This document shows positions 54,121 through 62,897 of a stretch of DNA of 64,000 bases, piece after piece (position 1 is the stretch's first letter; every line of letters begins with the position of its first letter). The notes beneath the pieces were generated by a model. The model did no database searches. It was not told the origin of the DNA and saw nothing but the letters and a program-made list of their open reading frames with translations. The stretch covers positions 620,001 to 684,000 of the forward strand of contig OZ244059.1 in assembly GCA_965215385.1 (NCBI GenBank). The letters are read 5' to 3'. The translations under genes were made by a program, and so were the position numbers. Origin of the DNA: JAPORY01 sp965215385 (GTDB lineage Bacteria; Pseudomonadota; Alphaproteobacteria; Rhodobacterales; Rhodobacteraceae).

Positions 54121-54980
54121 TCTTTATCTTCGTAATGTCGACCGCGTTTGAGCAAGTCACGCGTTCCAAGGCAATCGTTTAAGCCGTCAAAATCTAACAT
54201 CCGAGCCGCGAACGGCCGGTTTGAGCTATGGGTTTTGAGACTGGTATAGTAATCCACGGCGGTTCTTGCCAAAGCGCGAACAATACCGCCTGGAAAGATT
54301 ACGATGGAATATCCGAGTTTCTCTAAATCGCCCCCACCGACAATCGGGGTAGCACCGCCCTCAACCATATTTGCCAACAGCGGTACGCGTTCCTTAAAGT
54401 GCCTAGGTATGGCACGAAGTTCATCTTCGGACCGAGGGGCTTCAATGAACAGCGCATCCGCACCCGCTTCAATATAGGCATTTGCACGCGACAGCGCGGC
54501 GTCAAAGCCCTCAACCGCAATGGCGTCAGTTCGCGCGATAATCAGTGTCTCAGCACTTGCCCGTACATCCGCCATCGCCGCAATTTTACCGGTCATCTCC
54601 CCGACCGAGATTAATGACTTGTCAGCCAAATGGCCGCAACGCTTCGGGAAAGTCTGATCCTCCACTTGCAAGGCACTAGCACCGGCACGCTCAAATAGCC
54701 GCATGGTGCGCTGGGCGTTGAGCGCGTTGCCAAATCCCGTATCGGCATCGACGATGACCGGTAGCGCCACACGATCTCGAATTAATGCCATTGTCTCGGT
54801 CATTTCGGTGACCGCAGTAAGACCGATGTCAGGGCGACCGAGCCGGGTGTAGGAGACAGCAGCACCCGATAGATAGAGAACTTCAAACCCACTCGCGGCC
54901 GCTATAGTCGCCGTCAGACCATCAAAAACTCCCGGTGCTATGAGGATCGCAGCGGCGTTGAGGCGCAATCGCAGACTCAT
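54117..54980 (-). CDS. Isocitrate lyase/PEP mutase superfamily C-C lyase
   Basis: A 287-residue barrel enzyme. The gating loop KRCGH (EDQTFPKRCGHLADK, near residues 106-120) with its catalytic Cys marks a C-C lyase (methylisocitrate or 2,3-dimethylmalate lyase type), not a PEP mutase. Metal-binding DADTGFGN is present near 71, as is IARTDA. Expected chemistry is splitting a malate-like acid into a 2-oxo acid and a carboxylic acid. Overlaps its neighbours by 4 bp on both sides. Confidence 0.85.
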   Translation of the reverse strand: MSLRLRLNAAAILIAPGVFDGLTATIAAASGFEVLYLSGAAVSYTRLGRPDIGLTAVTEMTETMALIRDRVALPVIVDADTGFGNALNAQRTMRLFERAGASALQVEDQTFPKRCGHLADKSLISVGEMTGKIAAMADVRASAETLIIARTDAIAVEGFDAALSRANAYIEAGADALFIEAPRSEDELRAIPRHFKERVPLLANMVEGGATPIVGGGDLEKLGYSIVIFPGGIVRALARTAVDYYTSLKTHSSNRPFAARMLDFDGLNDCLGTRDLLKRGRHYEDKE

Positions 54981-55582
54981 TGTAAACCCGCAAGTATCTC
55001 AGTGCATGATTTTATTGCGGTGATCGAATTGAGCGATTTCAGAGTCGCCGCATGTATATCGGGATCAAAGGCGGCACAGCCGTCCGCCAGTAAGATCGTT
55101 TGGATATTGCGGAGCTGCGCAGCACGCACTGTACTTGCGACCCCGCCATTCGTAACGATTCCACCAACGATCAGCGTATCAATGCCAAGAAACCGCAAAA
55201 TGTATTCTAAACGGGTTTGATAGAAGGCCGAGTAAGTAACTTTTTCGACGGTGAAATCCGCCGGCGACAACGGGTCAATCAGACGATGCCCAAACGCTCC
55301 CGGCGCAAAATCGCCGTTCCCCAAAAACGGCCGAAGTTTTCGGAGGTGCGGGGCGATCAGAGGCTCTCCATCCGGGCCTGGGACCAAAGTGAATTGGGCA
55401 CTGATATAAACACAACCCGCAGCGCGAAGTGCATCCCGCAACGGCCGAATGCGGTCTGGTAAGGCCAAAATTTCAGTTGCCGTATGGCCGGCACGACCGT
55501 AGGCACCGTCCTCATGCAAAAAATCGTTTTGTAAGTCAACAGTAAGTAGTGCCGTGCGTTTGGGATCAAATGCATCGGACAT
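54977..55582 (-). CDS. Isochorismatase-fold hydrolase lacking the catalytic Cys
   Basis: A 201-residue isochorismatase-fold protein: TALLTVDLQNDFLHEDGA gives the conserved Asp, and VEKVTYSAFYQTRLEYIL the Lys. The nucleophile position reads GGIVTNGGVASTVRAAQLR, with Gly where cysteine hydrolases have TNxCV. True isochorismatases such as PhzD also have Gly there, so a covalent amidase mechanism is unlikely. ATG 55582 follows the hyuA stop by one base. Substrate unknown. Confidence 0.8.
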   Translation of the reverse strand: MSDAFDPKRTALLTVDLQNDFLHEDGAYGRAGHTATEILALPDRIRPLRDALRAAGCVYISAQFTLVPGPDGEPLIAPHLRKLRPFLGNGDFAPGAFGHRLIDPLSPADFTVEKVTYSAFYQTRLEYILRFLGIDTLIVGGIVTNGGVASTVRAAQLRNIQTILLADGCAAFDPDIHAATLKSLNSITAIKSCTEILAGLQ

Positions 55583-55583
55583 C

Positions 55584-57641
55584 TTATACCTCACTGCGTT
55601 CAATGATGGTGTTACCAAAGCCATCAACACGGCCAGCAAAGCTGGGATCAATCAATATAGTCGTGTCGGGTTGCACAAGAATGGCAGGCCCTTGGATTTC
55701 CGCATCGACGGGCAGTTTTAATCGTTCGTATATCGCGGTCTCGTGCCAAGCATCGCCAAAGTGAACGAGTCGACTACTCGTTTTGGCGGCCTCAATACTC
55801 CCACCAACCGGTGCCAGGGTGCTCAAGTCAAATTTGGGGCGTTTACCAATCACAGCGGTGCGCAGGTTCATAATGCGGCGTTCACCGTTGTTCAACAGCC
55901 TGCTAAAGGCCGCGGCATACGCTTGATCAAAGGCCGCTTCGATCTCGACCCTTGTTAGTGTCGTCACGGCGCAATCTTTGACCGTCACTGGCAGCGGCAC
56001 GGCTACCGTATGGGTCTGACCGACATACGCCATGTCGAGTTCTACGACAATCTCGTGCAACTCAAAGCGCAAGGACGACGTGTCAAGCAAATCGATACCA
56101 ACATCAATATGCTGTTGTATCTGCTCGCGCAGGCTCTTGGTATCAAGTGTCCGTGTCAACGTATTAATCGTTCTCACGAAATCTTGCCGCATATCGGCAA
56201 CAACGCAACCCATAGCACTCGTGACCCCCGGATATCTCGGAACAATGGCCCGACCAATTCCGACCTCGCGAAGGAGCGCGGCGGTATGTAACGCGCCGCC
56301 GCCGCCGAAGGGCATGAAGGCGAAGTGCTTCGGGTCATGTCCGCGCTCTATGCTTACCAATCGGATGGCCCCCGCCATTCGGGAGTTCGCTACCCGCAGG
56401 ATTGCCGCCGCCGCCGCTTCTGTCGATAAGCTCAGCTTTGAGCCAACATATTCATCAATAGCCTGTGCTGCCGCCTTGACGTCTAATCGTTGCAGTGTTC
56501 CGCCAATCGGACTAGCGGCGTCAATGCGCCCAAGGACGACGTTTGCGTCCGTCACCGTCGGTCTCGTGTTACCTTGACCATAAGCCGCAGGGCCGGGCAT
56601 TGAGCCGGCACTCTCGGGCCCGATATTCAAAAGCCCCCCTCGGTCTACCCAAGCAATTGAGCCGCCACCAGCACCAATCGTGGTGATTTCAATCATCGGT
56701 GAGCGAACGACTAGGCCGAAATCTATTGAGGTCTGCGCTGAAAGCATTGACTGACCATCGGCAATAATCGCAACATCAAAGCTTGTGCCGCCCATATCAC
56801 CAGTAATGACGTTCTCAAACCCAGCCGCTTGTGCAATAAATCTCGCCGCAATCACTCCGGCAGCGGGACCAGAAAGTGCCGTTTTGACCGGTCGCTGGCA
56901 GGTCGTTTGCGTCCTCATGACCCCGCCGTTCGACTGTATAATCATGAACTCACCGCCAAACCCGTCCGACTTTAGTGCCTGATCAAGGCGATCAATGTAA
57001 CCCGATACTTCCGGCTGCAGATAGCCGTTGAGCGCCGTGGTCGAGAACCGCTCGAACTCACGAATTTCAGGAAGAATCTCAGCGGAAGTGCCGACATGTG
57101 GATTAGGCCAAAACTCTCGGACAACTGCAGCCGCTTTCTGCTCGTTCTCCTGATTAGCATAAGAATTTGCAAACAGGATCACGACCGCTAGACATTCAGC
57201 TTTGAGCAGAACGTTGGCCGCCGCGCGGACTTCTTCAAGATCGACAGGCGTTCGTACCGTGCCATCGGCGAGCGTTCGCTCCGATACTTCGAGACGGAGA
57301 TTGCGTGGGACAATCGGTTCAAACTCGCCGCGCAAGCCCCAAGTTCGCGGTCGATCTCGGCGCCGCATTTCAAGCACGTCGCGCAACCCACGGGTGGTAA
57401 TGACGCCAATCTTGGCACCTTTTCGCTCTAAGAGCGCATTCGTTCCTACCGTTGTGCCGTGAACAATCACGCCGACCGTCGACAGATCGTCGACCTGGCA
57501 GCCGATCCCAGCAAGAAAACCGTTAGACTGGTCAGGTTTCGTTGTTGGCACTTTACCGACCTTGGCCGTCCCATGCGCTTCATCGAGAACAAAAATATCG
57601 GTGAAGGTTCCGCCGACATCAACACCAACCATACAAGTCAC
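55584..57641 (-). CDS. hyuA: Hydantoinase/oxoprolinase subunit A
   Basis: The ATP-binding subunit of the two-part oxoprolinase-type ring-opening enzymes (5-oxoproline, N-methylhydantoin, related lactams, acetone carboxylase relatives). The N-terminal VGVDVGGTFTDIFVLDE and GTTVGTNALLERKG are hallmarks, then GGDMGGTSFDVA-like TGDMGGTSFDVAIIADG and the end FDLSTLAPVGG...VQPDTTILI. 685 residues. It follows hyuB with a 4-bp overlap. Confidence 0.9.
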   Translation of the reverse strand: MTCMVGVDVGGTFTDIFVLDEAHGTAKVGKVPTTKPDQSNGFLAGIGCQVDDLSTVGVIVHGTTVGTNALLERKGAKIGVITTRGLRDVLEMRRRDRPRTWGLRGEFEPIVPRNLRLEVSERTLADGTVRTPVDLEEVRAAANVLLKAECLAVVILFANSYANQENEQKAAAVVREFWPNPHVGTSAEILPEIREFERFSTTALNGYLQPEVSGYIDRLDQALKSDGFGGEFMIIQSNGGVMRTQTTCQRPVKTALSGPAAGVIAARFIAQAAGFENVITGDMGGTSFDVAIIADGQSMLSAQTSIDFGLVVRSPMIEITTIGAGGGSIAWVDRGGLLNIGPESAGSMPGPAAYGQGNTRPTVTDANVVLGRIDAASPIGGTLQRLDVKAAAQAIDEYVGSKLSLSTEAAAAAILRVANSRMAGAIRLVSIERGHDPKHFAFMPFGGGGALHTAALLREVGIGRAIVPRYPGVTSAMGCVVADMRQDFVRTINTLTRTLDTKSLREQIQQHIDVGIDLLDTSSLRFELHEIVVELDMAYVGQTHTVAVPLPVTVKDCAVTTLTRVEIEAAFDQAYAAAFSRLLNNGERRIMNLRTAVIGKRPKFDLSTLAPVGGSIEAAKTSSRLVHFGDAWHETAIYERLKLPVDAEIQGPAILVQPDTTILIDPSFAGRVDGFGNTIIERSEV

Positions 57642-59332
57642 GACGATGCTTTCTGGCCAACCAAACCGTAGAGTTCGGCTGCCTTGTTTGGCGTCAAGTA
57701 ACCAAGTGCCACATCCCGTGCGACGGCGGCGGCCCTACGATTCTGCGGTCGGCCGTAGCCACCACCACCGGGGGTTTCAAGGCGAACCGCCTGCCCCTTT
57801 ACAAGTTTGATTCCACGCATTTTTGATACCAAAGGCGGTTCTTTCCAACCGTCTCGCTGCTCAAATCGAAAGCGATTCCGTGCACCGCCGTCACCACCCG
57901 CTACGCCGCTTGGCGAAAAGCGACCGCGTTCGCCAAAAAGAAAAGCTTCGGCTTTTTCTTCGAGGAGTTCGATTTCGTAGATGGCACCCAATCCACCGCG
58001 ATGCTGACCAGCACCAGCACTATCAGGACGAAGTGCCCACTCCCGAAACATCACTGGATAAGCTGCCTCCAGAATTTCCAGCGGCGGAATCGTCGCGGTA
58101 GAGATCGGGGCGTTGCCGTGATTCAAACCATCACTTTCCACGCTACCGCCGTGACCACCGCCAAAAAAACTAAACATCACCCAAGGTTGACCATTCTGAC
58201 GCTTACCGGCCATGGAAAGCGCGTTAATGGTGCCGTACGCGTTCGCTACAACCCGCTCGGGAGCGGCTTGGGCAGCAGCGGCGAAAATTACATCAATCAT
58301 GCGTAGAATGGTTTCCGTATACCCACCGACAGGCGCCGGGAACTCGGCCGCAAGGAAAGAATTCTCTGGTACACGGACATCCACGGAGCGCATCACACCG
58401 GCGTTCGCCGGGAGCTCTGGAAAAATATGCTTAATCGCCACGTATGCCGTTGCCACGGCCGTCGACCGAGCAATGTTGACGGGACCAGCGGTCACTGGCG
58501 CGGTACCAGCAAAATCGAGGGTTAGGCGATCATTGTTGATTTCAAGCGCAACCTTAATCGGCAACGCCGCATTGCTGATCCCGTCATTGTCGAGATAATC
58601 GACCGCCTCCCAGCGCCCATCGGGCAAATCGGCGAGTTCACGCCGCAGCGACACCTCAGCGCGATCGGAAAGGGCATCAAGAGCCGTACTCACCGTCGAC
58701 GCGCTATATTCGTTCAAGAGTTCATCAAGGCGCTTTTCACCGAGGTCCAAGGCTCCAAGCTGACCATTCAAATCCCCGAGGGCCGATTGCGGTAACCGTG
58801 TATTGCGAAGGAGTATATCGACGATATCTTGCTGCATTTCGCCAGCGCGAATCAGCTTAACCGGCGGTAAAATAAAAGCTTCTTGAAAGGCTTCTGTGGC
58901 CGCCGGATTGTAGTTCCCAGGCACAGCACCGCCGACATCGTGCCAATGGCCAACGCTCGCTAAATAACAAAAGAGAGCGCCGTCCCAAAAATACGGACGC
59001 ACTAACCGCATATCTGAAAGATGCGTACCACCGCGGTGGGCGTCGTTAAAGATGTAGGTATCACCGTCCATCAGATCTCTGGCCGCGGCGGCTCGATCAA
59101 TCACCGCTTTGACGGCAAATGCCATCACCCCAACAAAAATCGGCAGTCCCGATTTACCCTGAACCAAAGTGTCTCCGGTACTCGCATGGTACAGCCCGTG
59201 CGACGCATCATGCGCCTCGGCGATGATCGGATTGAATGCCGCCCGAAACAGTGTTGCATCCATTTCATCGGCGATCTGCTCCATCCGTCCCCTTAGGACT
59301 GCCAAGGTAATTGGGTCTATTGTATCCTTCAT
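57638..59332 (-). CDS. hyuB: Hydantoinase/oxoprolinase subunit B
   Basis: The partner of HyuA. PITLAVLRGRMEQIADEMDATLFRAAFNPI opens the domain, with DGDTYIFNDAHRGGTHLSDMRLVRP, a GGAVPGNYNPAATEAF stretch, and GGYGRPQNR at the end. 564 residues. Together HyuAB opens a cyclic amide at the cost of ATP. Overlaps the upstream tautomerase-SnoaL gene by 4 bp. Confidence 0.9.
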   Translation of the reverse strand: MKDTIDPITLAVLRGRMEQIADEMDATLFRAAFNPIIAEAHDASHGLYHASTGDTLVQGKSGLPIFVGVMAFAVKAVIDRAAAARDLMDGDTYIFNDAHRGGTHLSDMRLVRPYFWDGALFCYLASVGHWHDVGGAVPGNYNPAATEAFQEAFILPPVKLIRAGEMQQDIVDILLRNTRLPQSALGDLNGQLGALDLGEKRLDELLNEYSASTVSTALDALSDRAEVSLRRELADLPDGRWEAVDYLDNDGISNAALPIKVALEINNDRLTLDFAGTAPVTAGPVNIARSTAVATAYVAIKHIFPELPANAGVMRSVDVRVPENSFLAAEFPAPVGGYTETILRMIDVIFAAAAQAAPERVVANAYGTINALSMAGKRQNGQPWVMFSFFGGGHGGSVESDGLNHGNAPISTATIPPLEILEAAYPVMFREWALRPDSAGAGQHRGGLGAIYEIELLEEKAEAFLFGERGRFSPSGVAGGDGGARNRFRFEQRDGWKEPPLVSKMRGIKLVKGQAVRLETPGGGGYGRPQNRRAAAVARDVALGYLTPNKAAELYGLVGQKASS

Positions 59333-59889
59333 TTACGCCCTACTTCGGCCAGGTCATTCCAAACCTTGAGAGAGATTAACTTGCCCTGCTTGATCGCCAA
59401 TCGATCAATAAAGCGGATCCCGGCAAACGGGGTGCCATCCAACCATTCCCCCGATAGCGTACCGCTGACATAAACAATCGCGGCGTCCTCGCTATGCAAT
59501 GCCTCCGTCGAGGTGACCGTTTTTTTGACAAATTGGTATCGGTCTTTTGCCCAGTGGATTAACTCCGCAATCTTCGTCATCGACTTAGCACCCGGAAAGG
59601 TCATCTGAAACTCTGGTGCTAACAGTGCCGCTGCCACCTCCACCTTGCGTGCTTCCAACGCGCCAAGAAAGTCGAGCGCAATCTGCTTTGGATCCGGAAG
59701 TGCCGCGGTGGGAGAGCGCGAACGTCCGACGCGGGCATAGTTCTCCGCTGCCATCTCGTGCACCAAGACCGTCACAGCCTCCTCGCTTGCCGGAACGACC
59801 AAACCAACGGCATTCATCAAAGCCTTGGTCAAACGCGACTTTTCTTCGGGCGAATAGCCTTCTAGTAGATGGACTTCGACGACTGGCAT
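59329..59889 (-). CDS. Tautomerase fused to a SnoaL/NTF2-like domain
   Basis: Residues 1-60 are a 4-oxalocrotonate-tautomerase-type domain with Pro right after the start Met (MPVVEVHLLEGYSPEEKSRL), the catalytic Pro of that family. Residues 70-186 form a SnoaL-type NTF2-like domain (IALDFLGALEARKVEVAAALLAPEF, GIRFIDRLAIKQGKLISLKVW). The fusion suggests isomerisation of an unsaturated acid within the pathway. First gene of the left arm, so likely the first transcribed. Confidence 0.8.
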   Translation of the reverse strand: MPVVEVHLLEGYSPEEKSRLTKALMNAVGLVVPASEEAVTVLVHEMAAENYARVGRSRSPTAALPDPKQIALDFLGALEARKVEVAAALLAPEFQMTFPGAKSMTKIAELIHWAKDRYQFVKKTVTSTEALHSEDAAIVYVSGTLSGEWLDGTPFAGIRFIDRLAIKQGKLISLKVWNDLAEVGRK

Positions 59890-60029
59890 GCTGCCTCCCG
59901 TATTTTGTGCTTTTCATATAGCAGAATCTGTATTATTCAAAGTCCAAATTACTGCCTAGGTTATGCCAGACTTTTCGCTAAAAATGTCATTGCTTGCAAG
60001 CTTAAGCCGATAATAGGAGATGTGCGACG
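59890..60029. promoter_or_regulatory. Divergent promoter region of the catabolic cluster
   Basis: 140 bp between the two arms. It contains a perfect 10-bp palindrome GCTTGCAAGC (59992-60001) just before the regulator gene, a candidate GntR operator. AGGAG at 60015-60019 is the regulator ribosome site. Promoter boxes are not clear. Confidence 0.4.
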
Positions 60030-60824
60030 GTGGTGATTGAGGCGCAGGCCTTACTTCCCAAAGGTGGTAAAGCCCATCGGGTATACCTCTTGCTCTGCGA
60101 TGACATTAGCAATGGGCGTTATGCCGAGGGGGAGTTTCTGCCGGGTGAAAATCGGCTGGCAAACATCCTTTGCGTGAGCCGTATCACGATCCGCCGAGCA
60201 CTTGACGCGCTGGCCGATGAGGGCTGGATAGAGAAAAAAGTTGGCGCGGGATCGGTCGTACTGGCCCGGCGCCGTCAAGAAAAGAAAATTGCTGCGAATT
60301 TTGCGACGCTCATCCCGCAACTAGTTGAGTTTGACCAGAAAACAACCGCCCGCCTCTTATCCTTTTCTTATAACTTGCCGTCAAAATCTATCGCCGAGAC
60401 ACTGGGTCTACCCAACGGAAAGCGGGTTCAGACGGCTGTACGGGTCCGTCTTTTTGATGAAGAACCGTTCTCGTTCCTCACCACGCACGTTCCTGAAGAA
60501 ATCGCCCGCAATTACGACGAGACGGATCTTGCGACACAACCGCTTTTTCGGCTGCTTGAGCGCAATGGCGTTGCGGTGGAAGGTGCAGACCAGACGATAA
60601 CGGCAACGTTAGCGGGTCCACGTGCCGCCGAGTCGCTCGCGGTATCGGTTGGCGCACCATTATTGTCGATTGAAAGAGTCGTCCGTGACGCCAGTGGGCG
60701 TGGGGTAGAGCATTTATTTGCTCTATACCGACCAGATAGGTTTCGCATTGAGATGAGTATGACCCGCACCGGAGCCGGTAAGTCTCGCCAGTGGCAGCCG
60801 GTGATTGGAGCGCAAGATCCATGA
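60030..60824 (+). CDS. GntR/HutC-family regulator
   Basis: A winged helix (LPGENRLANILCVSRITIRRALDALADEGWIEKKVGAGSVV, about residues 37-78) is followed by a UTRA ligand-binding domain (RLFDEEPFSFLTTHVPEEIA, VEGADQTITATLA, PLLSIERVVRD). It reads GTG at 60030 as start (GTG 60033 is also possible), with AGGAG upstream. Its stop overlaps the next ATG (ATGA), so it is cotranscribed with leuC-leuD. Likely senses the pathway substrate or an intermediate. Confidence 0.88.
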   Translation: MVIEAQALLPKGGKAHRVYLLLCDDISNGRYAEGEFLPGENRLANILCVSRITIRRALDALADEGWIEKKVGAGSVVLARRRQEKKIAANFATLIPQLVEFDQKTTARLLSFSYNLPSKSIAETLGLPNGKRVQTAVRVRLFDEEPFSFLTTHVPEEIARNYDETDLATQPLFRLLERNGVAVEGADQTITATLAGPRAAESLAVSVGAPLLSIERVVRDASGRGVEHLFALYRPDRFRIEMSMTRTGAGKSRQWQPVIGAQDP

Positions 60825-62215
60825 CGACACTGCTTGACAAGCTCTGGGACAATCACGAAATTCTTTGTTGTGAGGATGGTCGATCTCTCCTTTGGGTGGA
60901 TCGTCACCTCGTTCACGAGGGATCACATCATGCCTTCACCAAACTCGGAACAAGAGGTTCTATGGTCGCTGAGCCAAGTCTGACTTTTGGCGTGGCTGAC
61001 CATTATGTCCCAACTCGCGGTGCTACCGCTAAACCGGCCATAGCACAGATGATTGCGAGACTCGAACGCAATGTCGAGAAGCACGGTATAACGTATCTTA
61101 GTGAACAGAAGTCGCGGCAAGGCATTGTCCACGTAATTGGACCGGAACTCGGGCTGACGCTTCCGGGCCTTTTGATCACTTGCGGCGATAGCCATACCTC
61201 GACCCACGGTGCCTTCGGCACCCTTGCCTTTGGGATTGGCGCAACCGAGGTTGCCCACGTGTTGGCGACCCAAACTATCTGGCAAAGTCGCCCCAAGTCG
61301 ATGCGCATTACGATATCGGGGGCGTTGCCACCGGGGGTGGGGGCCAAGGATCTCGCGCTAGCGTGGATCGCAAAGCTGGGAGCCGACGGAGCGCGGGAGC
61401 ATGCAGTTGAGTACGCTGGTGATACGGTACGCCGACTTTCAATGGATGGGCGCATGACCCTTTGCAACTTGTCGATAGAGGGCGGCGCACGGTTTGGGAT
61501 TGTTGCCCCAGATGCGACAACTTTCGCCTATATCAAAGATCGCCAGTTCGCCCCGTCAAACACGTTGCTCGAGCGGGCGCAAATGTATTGGGAAACACTC
61601 ACCACTGCGGTAAACGCCGAATTTGAGCGCGAAGTCAGTATTGATGCGTCGGAGATTGCCCCGATTGTCACTTGGGGCACTTCGCCGGAAGATGCACTGC
61701 CCGTCACGGCAACTGTTCCTAATCCCACCGCTTTCGCCGACGCTGACGCTACCCGTATAACTGCTGCAATCGACTATATGGGCCTAGTTCCCGGTCAGGC
61801 CCTGACCGAGGTGCAAATCGATCAGGTCTTTATCGGTTCGTGCACCAATGCTCGAATTGAGGACTTGCGAGCGGCCGCGGCGGTGCTAGCGGGACGCCGC
61901 GCCAAAGTACCGGGGTTGGTGTCGCCGGGTTCACAGCAAATCAAAGCCCAAGCCGAAGCTGAGGGGCTGGATCAGATCTTCATTGCTGCTGGGCTTGAGT
62001 GGGGTAACGCTGGCTGCTCAATGTGCGTTGCGATGAATGGTGATTATGTTCTGCCGGGGAAACGTTGTGCCTCGACGACAAATCGAAATTTTCGCAGCCG
62101 TCAGGGCCGAGATTCCCGCACGCATCTTATGTCTCCAGCCATGGTTGCAGCCGCAGCGATAACCGGACACCTCACGGATGTGCGCCCTCTTTTAAACGAC
62201 CGGCACTCAGAATGA
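60821..62215 (+). CDS. leuC: Aconitase-family hydro-lyase, large subunit (LeuC-like)
   Basis: 464 residues of an isopropylmalate isomerase-type large subunit with a 4Fe-4S cluster: GDSHTSTHGAFGTLAFGIG, GSCTNARIEDL with the first Cys, GCSMCVAMNGD with the other two, and RCASTTNRNFRSRQG. Annotation as LeuC is reasonable. Its position in a GntR/TRAP catabolic divergon without leuA or leuB suggests it acts on a different acid, for example hydrating a maleate-type compound. Confidence 0.85.
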   Translation: MTTLLDKLWDNHEILCCEDGRSLLWVDRHLVHEGSHHAFTKLGTRGSMVAEPSLTFGVADHYVPTRGATAKPAIAQMIARLERNVEKHGITYLSEQKSRQGIVHVIGPELGLTLPGLLITCGDSHTSTHGAFGTLAFGIGATEVAHVLATQTIWQSRPKSMRITISGALPPGVGAKDLALAWIAKLGADGAREHAVEYAGDTVRRLSMDGRMTLCNLSIEGGARFGIVAPDATTFAYIKDRQFAPSNTLLERAQMYWETLTTAVNAEFEREVSIDASEIAPIVTWGTSPEDALPVTATVPNPTAFADADATRITAAIDYMGLVPGQALTEVQIDQVFIGSCTNARIEDLRAAAAVLAGRRAKVPGLVSPGSQQIKAQAEAEGLDQIFIAAGLEWGNAGCSMCVAMNGDYVLPGKRCASTTNRNFRSRQGRDSRTHLMSPAMVAAAAITGHLTDVRPLLNDRHSE

Positions 62216-62829
62216 TGGGCTGGAGCGAACATATCGGCATGGCCACTGCAATTGATATTGAGAATATCGATACCGATCAACTAATTCCGGCACGATTTAT
62301 GTCAACACCGCGAGTTGCGGGTTATGGCGGCTTTCTGCTTCATGATCTTCGCTTTGATACCGCGGGTGCCCCGCGCCCGCAGTTCCCGATTAATCTATTT
62401 CCAGCGGTCAGTATCTTAGTTGGCCGCCGTAACTTTGGCAGTGGATCGTCGCGAGAGGCGGCGGTCTATGCGCTCGTCGATTTTGGCATCCGAGTTGTGA
62501 TCGCGCCGAGCTTCGGAGATATCTTCGCCGCCAACTGTATCAATAATGGGGTATTGCCGGCGCTGGTCAGTGACGACGCGGCATCAGAACTAATCGCCAA
62601 ACTCGGTGGTAGGCAAGCCCAACTCAATCTCAATATACGGAGTCGAATAATTTCGTTTGATGATCAAACCATTGCCTTCACGCTTAACGATGCTTCAGCA
62701 CGAAAGCTGATAAACGGATGGGATGACATTGATCTTACTCAACACCATCTCGCGGCCATTGCGGCTTATCGGGCGCGGCGAGCACAGACGCAGCCGTGGG
62801 TGTTTCTGGCAACCGAAACTGCTGGATAA
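62212..62829 (+). CDS. leuD: Aconitase-family hydro-lyase, small subunit (LeuD-like)
   Basis: The swivel domain partner of the LeuC-like subunit: IENIDTDQLIPARFM near the start, GRRNFGSGSSREAAVYAL near residue 70, and VIAPSFGDIFAANCINNGVLP. Canonical LeuD has GCGSSREHAPWAL, so this one has diverged in the substrate loop. The ATG at 62212 overlaps the LeuC stop (ATGA). 205 residues. Confidence 0.85.
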   Translation: MMGWSEHIGMATAIDIENIDTDQLIPARFMSTPRVAGYGGFLLHDLRFDTAGAPRPQFPINLFPAVSILVGRRNFGSGSSREAAVYALVDFGIRVVIAPSFGDIFAANCINNGVLPALVSDDAASELIAKLGGRQAQLNLNIRSRIISFDDQTIAFTLNDASARKLINGWDDIDLTQHHLAAIAAYRARRAQTQPWVFLATETAG

Positions 62830-62897
62830 TTACGGGCGGCGCGAGGTCGCCTAGAAGAGTGCCAGGGCACTGGCAAAGGGGATAGGAGGAATTACCC

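Noticed and set aside
54977..55582. Maleamate or N-carbamoyl amidase
   Set aside because: The catalytic Cys is Gly, so a covalent amidase mechanism is not supported.
60821..62829. LeuCD as plain leucine biosynthesis
   Set aside because: No leuA or leuB nearby, coupling to a GntR regulator and a TRAP receptor, and a changed LeuD loop. Kept as an alternative, not the main reading.
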